From Vibrio ruber DSM 16370 (GTDB lineage: Bacteria; Pseudomonadota; Gammaproteobacteria; Enterobacterales; Vibrionaceae): a DNA stretch of 64,000 nucleotides. The notes under the pieces were generated by a model. It was given only the letters and a program-made list of their open reading frames with translations, made no database searches and had not been told where the DNA came from. The number at the start of each line of letters is the position of its first letter. The stretch's first letter is position 1. The stretch spans positions 1 to 64,000 of the forward strand of contig NZ_FULE01000014.1 of assembly GCF_900163965.1 (NCBI RefSeq), read 5' to 3'. Of this stretch, positions 17,138 through 25,113 are shown one piece after another. The position numbers and the translations under genes are program-made.

Positions 17138-17575
17138 CTATGACCAGAAACCTTCAGGCAATGCCACCATCAGGATATGTCCGAAAACATAATAAATAAT
17201 TCCTGAAGACAATACCGAAAAGACCAGATTCATTAATATTTTCTGAGGGTTACGTAAAGTCATCAGTCCAAACAATAGCCCTGTCGCACAAATCAGAAAA
17301 CCCAGATAAGAAATTAAAACGGTAAATAATCCGAGCGCCACAATCACCAACAACAACGCGCGAATCTCCCCGCCGGTTAGCCGGAGTTTTTCTGGTCGCT
17401 GACGCAGATGAATTACGGCATCCAGTACGGTAAACAGCAATAAAAAAGCACTGAGAATGGTTGGCATATATCCCGCACCATAAGAGCCGATACCACCATA
17501 TTGCTGGATACTGGTAATGAGTATAAGCAGTGAAAAAATCCCAAGAATAAATTGGGAAAGCGGTAATGAACGCAT
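17138..17575 (-). CDS. tctB: Tripartite tricarboxylate transporter, small membrane subunit TctB
   Basis: About 145 residues with four hydrophobic segments, the size and layout of TctB. The frame is open to 17620, but the ATG at 17575 (MRSLPLSQFILG) has AGGT just upstream and gives the family-like N-terminus. Lies between tctC and tctA in the same operon. Confidence 0.85.
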   Translation of the reverse strand: MRSLPLSQFILGIFSLLILITSIQQYGGIGSYGAGYMPTILSAFLLLFTVLDAVIHLRQRPEKLRLTGGEIRALLLVIVALGLFTVLISYLGFLICATGLLFGLMTLRNPQKILMNLVFSVLSSGIIYYVFGHILMVALPEGFWS

Positions 17576-17635
17576 AAGATACCTACGTTTTTCTGAGAGC
17601 CTATATTGATTACACATCACAACAGGCTAAATTTC

Positions 17636-17661
17636 CGGGCGGAAGCCGAAACCCCCGCCCC
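17636..17661 (-). terminator. Stem-loop between tctC and tctB
   Basis: GGGCGG...CCGCCC pair across about a 12-nt loop, 20-45 nt after the tctC stop. There is no T-run, so it more likely stabilises tctC mRNA or attenuates transcription into tctBA, a common pattern after binding-protein genes. Confidence 0.45.
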
Positions 17662-17682
17662 AGGTTATTTCAACTGATTGGG

Positions 17683-18636
17683 TTACTTCAGTTTATTGAT
17701 GAGTTTTCCGTATTTCTCATCTTCTGATTTCATAAAGTTCCCGAGATCATTTCCGTACAGTGGGTACACTTCAAACCCTTGCTTGGTTGCAAAGTTCTGA
17801 AGTTTCCCTTCTTTAAATACGGTTTTCATCGTTTCAATGAGCTTTTCCTGAACATCGTGAGGAATACCGGCCGGAGTCACTAAAGCATTCCACGTCGAAA
17901 AACTGTATTTATACGGTGTGGCCTGCTGGAAGACCGGAATATCTTTGTACAATCCGGTATTCGTTTCAGCCATGGTAGCTAAGTTTTTGACCATGCCGGC
18001 TTCAACCATACTTTTCGCTTCTCCCGGAGAAGAGGTTGTAAAGTCAATCCCGCCGGATACCAGTTCCATCAAAGCAGAACTTGAACCTTCGGAAGGTACA
18101 TAGGTCACGGAGTCGGTCGGAACGCCCATCGCATCAAGCATCCCAATCAGATTCAAATGCCAGCCTGAATTCAGCCCGCTCCCGGATGCTTTCAATTTGC
18201 CCGGATGCTGCTTGATGTAATCCGTCAATTGATTGATGTCTTTAAACTGAGAGTTGGTTGCTACCTGAATTCCCCCCAAGTTCACAGCCAGTCGCGTGAT
18301 CGGCGTGTAGTTTTGATAATTCAGGTTGGTCATCCCCTGATGGTGCATCATGGCGATTTCAACGGTCGCGACACCCAGTGTATAACCGTCGGGTTTTGCC
18401 TTTGCCATCGCATCATGTCCGACAACACCGGCACCACCGGTACGGTTGACCACGTTAACATTAACACCGAGTTGCTCTTGCAATCCTTCTGCAACTAAAC
18501 GGGCGACCGTATCGGTGTTACCACCAGCCCCCCATGGAACGATAATTTTAATCGGTTTCTCCGGCCATGCAGCCATGGCACTGGTTGAAGCCAATAGCGC
18601 TGCGGTAATCAGACTGAGTTGTAGGGGATGTTTCAT
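17683..18636 (-). CDS. tctC: Tripartite tricarboxylate transporter, substrate-binding protein TctC
   Basis: A 317-residue periplasmic protein with a signal peptide (1-22, cleavage after AMA). WPEKPIKIIVPWGAGGNTDTVAR at the mature N-terminus is the TctC/Bug family signature (glycine-rich carboxylate-binding loop), with GAGVVGHDAMAKAKPDGYT downstream. It captures an organic acid for TctBA. Genome context within the kinase-aldolase operon suggests a sugar-acid type ligand. Confidence 0.92.
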   Translation of the reverse strand: MKHPLQLSLITAALLASTSAMAAWPEKPIKIIVPWGAGGNTDTVARLVAEGLQEQLGVNVNVVNRTGGAGVVGHDAMAKAKPDGYTLGVATVEIAMMHHQGMTNLNYQNYTPITRLAVNLGGIQVATNSQFKDINQLTDYIKQHPGKLKASGSGLNSGWHLNLIGMLDAMGVPTDSVTYVPSEGSSSALMELVSGGIDFTTSSPGEAKSMVEAGMVKNLATMAETNTGLYKDIPVFQQATPYKYSFSTWNALVTPAGIPHDVQEKLIETMKTVFKEGKLQNFATKQGFEVYPLYGNDLGNFMKSEDEKYGKLINKLK

Positions 18637-18701
18637 GTTGGCGCTCCTGTTTTATTTATTCGTTCAGGTAAGGTTCAGGTAAAAGTCGCTCTACAGGCGA
18701 C

Positions 18702-19631
18702 TTAATCAAATGTTTTCATCGTTGTCCGGTACGCTTGTGCTGATGCGGCAATTTGGTCAAGAATGACACTTAGCCCCCAGTATTTCTCTAACACATCATC
18801 ATCGGTCACACGGCTGTGCACTGAACTGAATGTGCCGAGGCGCTGGTGAAATACTTTGGCATTTTTCGGATACCCAAGCGTTTCAGTCACTGCGCTCAGT
18901 GAGAGGAACCACGAGAGCTGTTGAGCAAATTCAGGAGCCTGAGAGGCATGGTGATAGAGCCAGTGATACAAATCAGGGTGGAAATTGGTAAAGACCCCAC
19001 TGAAACCTTTCGAGCCATGCTGCATCGCTTCATAGGCAATCGCGGCATTGGCATTAATAATTGCCAGTGGTGATTGTTTGGTTAACTGAACCCGTCGTTT
19101 CACGGTTTCCAGATCACAACTGACATCTTTGAGCACCACAAAACGGCCGGAATCAGCGCAGAATTGAATCTCTTCATCGGTGAGCAACCGTCGATAAGGT
19201 GCCGGACATTCATATAATCCCAGAGGCATGTCCGCCGGAATGGCATCCATCAAAGTATTCAGATGGCTCAGGAAAGTCTGCGTCCCTTGATTGTCAGGAT
19301 CGAGGCGATTGGTCACCAAAACCAAAGCATCGATACCCGTTGCAGCCATCGCTTGCAGCTCTTCAACTTGATCATCAATGGCCGGAGAAATGTGACCGGA
19401 AGAAATCACCGGAACCCGTCCGTTGGTGTAATCGACCACAAACCGGGATAACGCCACACGTTCTTCGAGAGATAAAAATAACATTTCACTTGACTGACAG
19501 ACGGCAAAGAGTGCATCGGCACCATTTGCAATGTACCAGTCAATTAACTTCTCTAGCCCTTGGTAATCAATTTCGTTTTGGTCGGTAAACGGTGTCAACA
19601 TTACCGGTACAATGCCTTCAATCTTTTTCAT
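18702..19631 (-). CDS. DapA/NanA-family lyase (dihydrodipicolinate synthase superfamily)
   Basis: A 309-residue class I aldolase-type protein. The Schiff-base lysine is Lys168 in FVVLKDVSCD, the paired tyrosine is Tyr140 in GLYECPAPYR, and the carboxylate-binding loop is CQSSEM (45-50) instead of the GTTGE of true DapA. This variant loop argues against lysine biosynthesis and for a sugar-acid or related keto-acid aldolase or dehydratase. It sits between the transporter and the kinase-regulator in one operon, so it likely acts on the imported compound. Confidence 0.85.
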   Translation of the reverse strand: MKKIEGIVPVMLTPFTDQNEIDYQGLEKLIDWYIANGADALFAVCQSSEMLFLSLEERVALSRFVVDYTNGRVPVISSGHISPAIDDQVEELQAMAATGIDALVLVTNRLDPDNQGTQTFLSHLNTLMDAIPADMPLGLYECPAPYRRLLTDEEIQFCADSGRFVVLKDVSCDLETVKRRVQLTKQSPLAIINANAAIAYEAMQHGSKGFSGVFTNFHPDLYHWLYHHASQAPEFAQQLSWFLSLSAVTETLGYPKNAKVFHQRLGTFSSVHSRVTDDDVLEKYWGLSVILDQIAASAQAYRTTMKTFD

Positions 19632-19679
19632 CTTCTATGTCCTAAAAACATTCTGTCCTAAAAACATTCAGTTAGTTGG

Positions 19680-20909
19680 CTAAATTGCAACAACTGCGAC
19701 TTGCTGTTGAAGCATACGAGCTTCAACCAATGCATTATTCGGCATATTTGCAGCCCCTTCTCTCTCCACAGACAGGGAGGCAAAAGCGGTCGCATAATAT
19801 GCTGCCTGAGTCAGGCTTTTACCTTTTGCCAGTGCAGCGGCCAATGCGCCGTTAAACGCATCACCGGCTCCTGTCGTATCAACGACAACTGCACTGTACG
19901 ACGGGATATGAGAGCACTGTTGGCCGTCAAAAAGCACCACACCTTGTTTACCCATCGTGATAATGATGTTCTGTACCCCGCGGTCATGAATAATTCGAGC
20001 GGCTTGTTTCGCGGATGCAACATCGGTAATTTCCACTCCGGATATTTGCGAAGCCTCTGTTTCATTTGGCGTGATAATGTCTGTATTCACAAAAAACCGC
20101 TCCACTTGAGGTAAATAAGGTGCCGGATTGAGAATCACTGTGACATTCAACCCTTTTGCCAATTTCATCACCCCGTCAATGGCGTCAAAATTATTTTCTA
20201 ACTGAACTAACAACACTTTTGATTCGGTCAAATACGGGATCAGTTCCGCGACTTCTTCATCGGTGACCAGCAAATTGGCTCCCGGACATATCGCGATGAA
20301 GTTCTCACCGGCATCATTGACATAAATCACTGCGCTCCCGGTCGCGGCCTGATCGGTCTCATAGATTGAAAAAGACTCCATTCCGCAGGCATCAAAATGA
20401 TTCTTGGCAAACTGGCTGAACTGATCTTTTCCTACCTTGGTCGCAAAATGAACCCGGGCGCCTGCCGCATGTGCTGCAATGGCCTGATTCGCACCTTTGC
20501 CTCCCGGTCCGAACGTTGTATTTTGTGCAATCAGCGTTTCTCCGTTTTTGGGGAAGCGATCAACCCGGGCAACAATATCGACATTAAATGCACCAAACAC
20601 GCAGACTTTGCCGACCATATTAGCGGATAAAGTTTGGTGAGAATTCACGGCACGATTGCGATGATGGGTACGCATTAAGTGGCTGATATCTAATTCTTTA
20701 TCGTGTTGTAGTTCGTTTTGTAGCAGATGTTTTTTCAACGAAGCGCCACCATGATGTCGAATCAGTACTCCATCTTGCTGCAGTTTGGATAAATCGGTCC
20801 GAATCGTTTCTTTCGTTACCCCAAGATGTAAGGACAAAAATTCCACTGTCGCCTGCCCTTGCTGGCGCAACAGTTGAATAATCCTTTCTTGGCGTAGTTC
20901 TTTATACAT
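19680..20909 (-). CDS. DeoR-type HTH fused to a PfkB/ribokinase-family sugar kinase
   Basis: A 409-residue two-domain protein. Residues 1-58 are a DeoR winged helix (RIIQLLRQQGQATVEFLS, then VTKETIRTDLSKLQQDGVLIR and HHGG). Residues about 99-409 are a full ribokinase-like kinase with FGPGGKGANQA and the anion-hole/catalytic motif DTTGAGDAFNGA (catalytic Asp350). The usual DeoR sensor domain is absent, so the kinase may act as the ligand sensor. First gene of the kinase-lyase-tctCBA operon and probably its regulator. Confidence 0.88.
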   Translation of the reverse strand: MYKELRQERIIQLLRQQGQATVEFLSLHLGVTKETIRTDLSKLQQDGVLIRHHGGASLKKHLLQNELQHDKELDISHLMRTHHRNRAVNSHQTLSANMVGKVCVFGAFNVDIVARVDRFPKNGETLIAQNTTFGPGGKGANQAIAAHAAGARVHFATKVGKDQFSQFAKNHFDACGMESFSIYETDQAATGSAVIYVNDAGENFIAICPGANLLVTDEEVAELIPYLTESKVLLVQLENNFDAIDGVMKLAKGLNVTVILNPAPYLPQVERFFVNTDIITPNETEASQISGVEITDVASAKQAARIIHDRGVQNIIITMGKQGVVLFDGQQCSHIPSYSAVVVDTTGAGDAFNGALAAALAKGKSLTQAAYYATAFASLSVEREGAANMPNNALVEARMLQQQVAVVAI

Positions 20910-20971
20910 ATACTGACCCTCGCATTTAAAATTATTCTAGAAACATCGGAAATAAATGGTGGGATAGGACT

Positions 20972-21006
20972 CAAACAAAAAACAAGCAAACAAAAACAAA
21001 CAAAAA
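20972..21006. promoter_or_regulatory. CAAAC/CAAAA direct repeats upstream of the kinase-regulator operon
   Basis: A run of CAAAC-type units (TTTGTTTG on the operon strand) 63-97 nt upstream of the start codon. Tandem pyrimidine-rich repeats are plausible sites for a DeoR-type regulator, but this could be simple sequence. Confidence 0.3.
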
Positions 21007-21171
21007 TATCGTGTTCCGAATCGTTTAAATGTGATCATTATCAATATAGACATCTAAAGGATAGGAGAAAAATTTTAAGGAAACCAACTGCGCAGGCATG
21101 AAACAAGAAATGAGTGGTAGAGATACCCCGTATGCCTAAAATCAGTCGGGAAAGCGCGCAACATCCGGCAT

Positions 21172-22560
21172 CTAATCATGTTGAATTTGATCACGCCCCT
21201 GTGCTTTAGCCTGATAAAGGAGCTGATCCGCCCGTTGCACAATAGTTTCTGCATTATCACTCGATAACATTTCCGTCACCCCGATACTCAATGTGAGTGT
21301 CAACCCATGATACTGCTTCGATAAATCACTTTGTCTCAGGCTATCCATCAAGCGATTTAAAGCAATGAGAACCCCTGCGACCTTCGTATCGGGAAACAGT
21401 GCAATAAACTCTTCTCCTCCCCAGCGCCCGTAAAAATCTCCTTTACGCCCCATGAGTGAGACCAAGTCACCGAAATGCGCTAAAACTTCATCCCCGACAT
21501 GATGACCAAACCGATCGTTCACTGATTTGAAATGGTCGAAATCCATAATCGCAACCGTCAGCTCTTTACTGTATTTCAGCGCAAATGTGACTTGATCCCG
21601 CAATGCTTGTTCAATGCAACTCCGACTGGCAAGACCGGTTAAAGAATCGGTATTGGCTAATACTTCCATCTGATCATGTGCTGTTTCTAACGCTTTGAAA
21701 TCTTGCTCACGGGCAACATCATGCCCGACCCATTCAGCCAGCAAACGCAGAATTTCGATATCCTGACGGATAAATGCTCTTGTCGGGCAGATACTGGAAA
21801 AGTTCAGGGTGCCATACCGCTCACCATCAACAAAAACGGGGGCTCCGAGGTAAGCTTCAAGACCAAAATTCTCAAAGCAGGGGTGAGTGGCAATCTGGCT
21901 CTCTGACACATGGGAAAAACCCTGAACATCATTGGCCTGATAGACGAGGCTACAATAGGTTCCCCCCAGTTCAAATGTCATTCCCGGTTTGAGAGTATCT
22001 TCTGGATGAACCACTTGTTGAATCACATACTGTTCGCCAGATATTTTACTGAAAATACCGATAGGTAAACCGAAGTGGGATGTGCCCAGTTCTAAAATTG
22101 CCTGAATACGTTCTGAGTACGTTAACTGCCTTGAAGAAGTGATTGAATGAAGCCGATTCAGTACCTCTTCGGCTGCCAGCCGTGCTGAATCGTCCTGAAT
22201 AATTGCCACAAAAAAGAGAGGCTTGTCCTGTGAGTTCTTAATCAATCCTCCCGACGTCTGCCCCTGAAAAGACTCACCGGCAGCATTGATATAGCGAACA
22301 ACGTAAGGTTCCTTTGTATCGGCAGCATTGGTATTGAAGCGCTCTTGTCCTAATCTGACAAAATCCTCTTCATCGGCATACAACTGCGCGGTACTCTGAT
22401 TATAAATCTCTTCATTTGAGTAACGGAATAATGTTCTGGCAGCGGCATTCATAAACACGACTTTGCGTTCGAGAGTTGCAATAACAACTGCCATATCGAT
22501 GTGCTCAAAAACATGTGCCAGCGTCTGGGAATCTAATCCTGATAGTGTGTCGTTAGCCAT
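21172..22560 (-). CDS. Diguanylate cyclase with PAS and GAF domains
   Basis: A 462-residue cytosolic protein. PAS is about residues 15-130 (VFEHIDMAVVIATLERKVVF opening), GAF about 145-285, GGDEF about 300-462. The active-site motif is GGEEF at 381-385, an accepted functional variant. The inhibitory I-site RKGD lies five residues upstream, so feedback inhibition by c-di-GMP is likely. Stand-alone gene with no membrane segments. Confidence 0.9.
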   Translation of the reverse strand: MANDTLSGLDSQTLAHVFEHIDMAVVIATLERKVVFMNAAARTLFRYSNEEIYNQSTAQLYADEEDFVRLGQERFNTNAADTKEPYVVRYINAAGESFQGQTSGGLIKNSQDKPLFFVAIIQDDSARLAAEEVLNRLHSITSSRQLTYSERIQAILELGTSHFGLPIGIFSKISGEQYVIQQVVHPEDTLKPGMTFELGGTYCSLVYQANDVQGFSHVSESQIATHPCFENFGLEAYLGAPVFVDGERYGTLNFSSICPTRAFIRQDIEILRLLAEWVGHDVAREQDFKALETAHDQMEVLANTDSLTGLASRSCIEQALRDQVTFALKYSKELTVAIMDFDHFKSVNDRFGHHVGDEVLAHFGDLVSLMGRKGDFYGRWGGEEFIALFPDTKVAGVLIALNRLMDSLRQSDLSKQYHGLTLTLSIGVTEMLSSDNAETIVQRADQLLYQAKAQGRDQIQHD

Positions 22561-22706
22561 GTTTATGCACTACCTCACCGGAGACTGAAAAATAACATTC
22601 TTTCAACAAGTATTGTTGATATAAGAGAAATGTCCATGACCACAACGGTCGAGCCGCCTCATTCCGTAAAAAATTCCGGAGAATGAGGTCTGACCCGACT
22701 CAATGC

Positions 22707-24110
22707 TCAAGATGACGCTGACCTCGTTTTCATCACATGCCCGCCCCGCCACCAGCGTAATGCATCAATCACGACAAAAAACAGTAAGCTCACGCCCATC
22801 ACCGGCAGCGCAAACCCCAATAACACGGCAATCAAGACGACAATCACCCGGTATAATACCGGCATTGCCAGCCAAGTCTGCGACAACGTCTGGACAGGCG
22901 AGCCTGCGGCAGGACGACGTTTCCACCACATACGGTAGCCCCAAATCACCATCATGCATAACGTCAGACCAAATGCAGCCAACAGCAGTTGATTCGGTAA
23001 ACCAAACAAGACCCCCATATGCGCATCAATCCCCCAGCGGATCAGTTTGGCAATCAGCGGAAAATGAGCAAAATCAGCCCGGCTGGTAACCATCATCCGC
23101 TGCGCATCGACAGCAACACTATCCACCTGTGTCGGCCAGGCACGGTCAATTTCCCGTACCAGCCATGCTTTAGTCGGTGTTCTCGCCGGTACAATTTCCA
23201 GCTTCGCGGCATCAATTCCGGCCTGCCTTGCAGCCAGCAGGACACCATCGAATTGTGCATCAAGCGCATGATTTACCCCCTTGGTATCTTGTGGTTTGGC
23301 ATGATGCTCAGCATGGTCGTGATGTCCGGCAGACATATCGCTTGCATGCCCGGGTAAATCTCTGGAAACCGAAGGGGTTACCCATCCAATCGCCTGACGC
23401 CACTGTGCAATATGACTGCCGGCCCACTTTGACCATGTCAAACCGGTTGCCGAGATAAAAAACAAGCCTAAAGCAATCACTAACCCTGCCTGAACGTGAC
23501 GGCTGCGGTATCTGACATAAATATTACGTTTGTTCCCACGTTGCTTCAGCCGCTTTTGCCTATGCCGGGTTGTCCACCATAAAATCAAACCGCCTACCGC
23601 TGCAATCCATAACCATGATGCCGCCAGCTCACTGTAGGCTCGCCCCCACTGCCCCAACATCATATTCTGGTGTAAATAATCCAGTTTGATCCGCAGAGGT
23701 AAAATACCACTGGTACCATAACTGGCCAGTTTGCCTCGTATCGCCAGTGTTACCGGATCGACAAATACGGTTTGCGACTCATAACCGTATAACGCGGGGT
23801 CAATAAACATCACGCGCGTGGTATATCCCTCTCCGATCGAAGGACGCACGGCCTTCAGTTGTAAATCTTGTGGCAAACTTTCCCGTGCCGCGCGGATCTG
23901 TTCTGCCAGTGTATGAAACTCACCCCGATTCGGCGTCGTGAGCTCATGATGATATAAATGCTGCTCAATTTGTGGGGTGATGACATAAAGCGTTCCGGTT
24001 AAGGCCGCGATAAAAATAAAAGGACCGACAAAAATCCCCACATAAAAGTGCAGACGCGCAATAAAAGCCAGCAACTGCGTTGCCGGTGATTTTGAAGACT
24101 GAACATTCAT
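22707..24110 (-). CDS. PepSY-associated transmembrane protein
   Basis: About 467 residues with four membrane segments in the PepSY_TM family layout: an N-terminal TM (HFYVGIFVGPFIFIAALTG), a periplasmic PepSY domain, then further TMs and a C-terminal pair. A histidine-rich periplasmic loop (SAGHHDHAEHHAK) suggests metal contact. Members are usually induced by iron limitation and may act as ferric-siderophore reductases. The ATG at 24110 follows AAAGAG. A DUF2946 gene lies 110 nt upstream. Confidence 0.85.
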   Translation of the reverse strand: MNVQSSKSPATQLLAFIARLHFYVGIFVGPFIFIAALTGTLYVITPQIEQHLYHHELTTPNRGEFHTLAEQIRAARESLPQDLQLKAVRPSIGEGYTTRVMFIDPALYGYESQTVFVDPVTLAIRGKLASYGTSGILPLRIKLDYLHQNMMLGQWGRAYSELAASWLWIAAVGGLILWWTTRHRQKRLKQRGNKRNIYVRYRSRHVQAGLVIALGLFFISATGLTWSKWAGSHIAQWRQAIGWVTPSVSRDLPGHASDMSAGHHDHAEHHAKPQDTKGVNHALDAQFDGVLLAARQAGIDAAKLEIVPARTPTKAWLVREIDRAWPTQVDSVAVDAQRMMVTSRADFAHFPLIAKLIRWGIDAHMGVLFGLPNQLLLAAFGLTLCMMVIWGYRMWWKRRPAAGSPVQTLSQTWLAMPVLYRVIVVLIAVLLGFALPVMGVSLLFFVVIDALRWWRGGHVMKTRSASS

Positions 24111-24219
24111 TTTAATTCTCTTTCCCGGGGGGAGGCACAAGCTAAGCCCCGGTGACTTTTAGATATCGTGAAAACCGCCCTCAATCAGTAACAGTCAGGT
24201 TCAGGGCGAGTGCTCTAAT

Positions 24220-24714
24220 TTAAATGGATGAATGAAGCAGTGTGATTGGCGGCGCCCGGGGAAGCTGGTTTTTACACCATCCGCAACGGAATAAGAAAGG
24301 TTGAATTGTCACATAAATCCACACCAGTACAGCATGATGAGACACCAATTGCAGTGATGTTTGTGCGAGGCCACTCATATGTAATAACAAAGAACAGTAA
24401 CCACACCATGCATGATGTAATGTATGTGCATCTTGGTGAGTCACTGTCGTTGGGTACGTCGCAAGAGGTTGAGAAAAATGCTTGTGATGATGAGATGCTG
24501 ACTGCACGGCCACTGTTTTCGGCATCCCTGCGGCTTTCGAAATAACGGCGGTTTTTGAAATAACAGCGGCTTGAGAAATCATTATCGTCTGGGAAAGCAA
24601 AGGCGCGATATAGATGATCAGCATGGCAAACAGGCCAAACCAAGCCATCAACCGTTGCCACCGGAGCTTCAGTTCTGCACGATATGTGAAACGACTATGA
24701 TTACAGTTGGACAA
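24220..24714 (-). CDS. DUF2946-family protein
   Basis: Up to 164 residues: one N-terminal hydrophobic segment (LMAWFGLFAMLIIYIAPLL), a low-complexity ISKTAVISKAA repeat stretch, then a His/Cys-rich C-terminal part with H-x-W-C-G-Y-C. This matches DUF2946, often found beside copper or iron uptake genes. The only upstream starts are TTG (24714) or ATT; a later ATG at 24649 (MAWFGLF) is possible. Likely co-transcribed with the PepSY protein. Function unknown. Confidence 0.65.
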   Translation of the reverse strand: MSNCNHSRFTYRAELKLRWQRLMAWFGLFAMLIIYIAPLLSQTIMISQAAVISKTAVISKAAGMPKTVAVQSASHHHKHFSQPLATYPTTVTHQDAHTLHHAWCGYCSLLLHMSGLAQTSLQLVSHHAVLVWIYVTIQPFLFRCGWCKNQLPRAPPITLLHSSI

Positions 24715-24732
24715 AATGACGATGATTCACAA

Positions 24733-24756
24733 ATGAGAATGAATGACGATTCGGCA
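24733..24756 (-). promoter_or_regulatory. Possible Fur-like site
   Basis: AAATGAGAATGAATGACGAT is AT-rich with NAT-type hexamer periodicity resembling a degenerate Fur box, just upstream of the DUF2946/PepSY pair. The match is imperfect, and I rely partly on the fact that such genes are usually Fur-regulated. Confidence 0.3.
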
Positions 24757-25113
24757 TCTTAACATTACTGTCAGAAAAGTAGCACCCTAACTGTGGAGCA
24801 AATACCCATAACACAGTGACATGACTCGAGGCAGAGAAATAAATTAAGAACGATTTGAACAAAAACATAGACTTGAATATATATGAAACAGAGTCCACAA
24901 TATTAAAATTGGTATTCTAAATTCAAGGTTTGTCCGCAACACGCTGCTGTCATTGGGGGGAACGTTCAAAGAACGACAATCGACCAGCAGCGGTTGCGGA
25001 CAATATTTTAACTCATATGAATGAAAACATCATGTTTAATCATTTTTCTGAAGCCCTGAGCAATTCTCCGGCAACTGTTGCTGAATCGAAAATCAATCCA
25101 ACCCACGTCAAAA
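24757..25113. other. Intergenic region with a long hairpin
   Basis: About 360 bp between the esterase 3' end and the DUF2946 gene. The first half is AT-rich and carries the promoter for the DUF2946 operon. The second half contains the 22-bp-arm inverted repeat at 24930-25003. The plus-strand frame at 24930-25133 is created by the repeat and is not considered a gene. Confidence 0.5.
24930..25003. repeat. Long imperfect inverted repeat with nested hairpin
   Basis: Left arm TTGTCCGCAAC-ACGCTGCTGTC (24930-24951) pairs with right arm GACCAGCAGCG-GTTGCGGACAA (24982-25003) except for bulged bases. Inside are ATTG...CAAT and CGTTC-AAA-GAACG. There is no T-run on either side, so it is not a simple terminator. 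It could be a small mobile palindrome or a structured RNA. Confidence 0.65.

Noticed and set aside
24246..24545. Plus-strand 99-codon frame opposite the DUF2946 gene
   Set aside because: It is the antisense shadow of a gene with a recognisable family; it has no signal, domain or ribosome site.
24930..25003. An integron attC site
   Set aside because: The arms lack the GTTRRRY/RYYYAAC core ends, and no integrase or cassette array is next to it.
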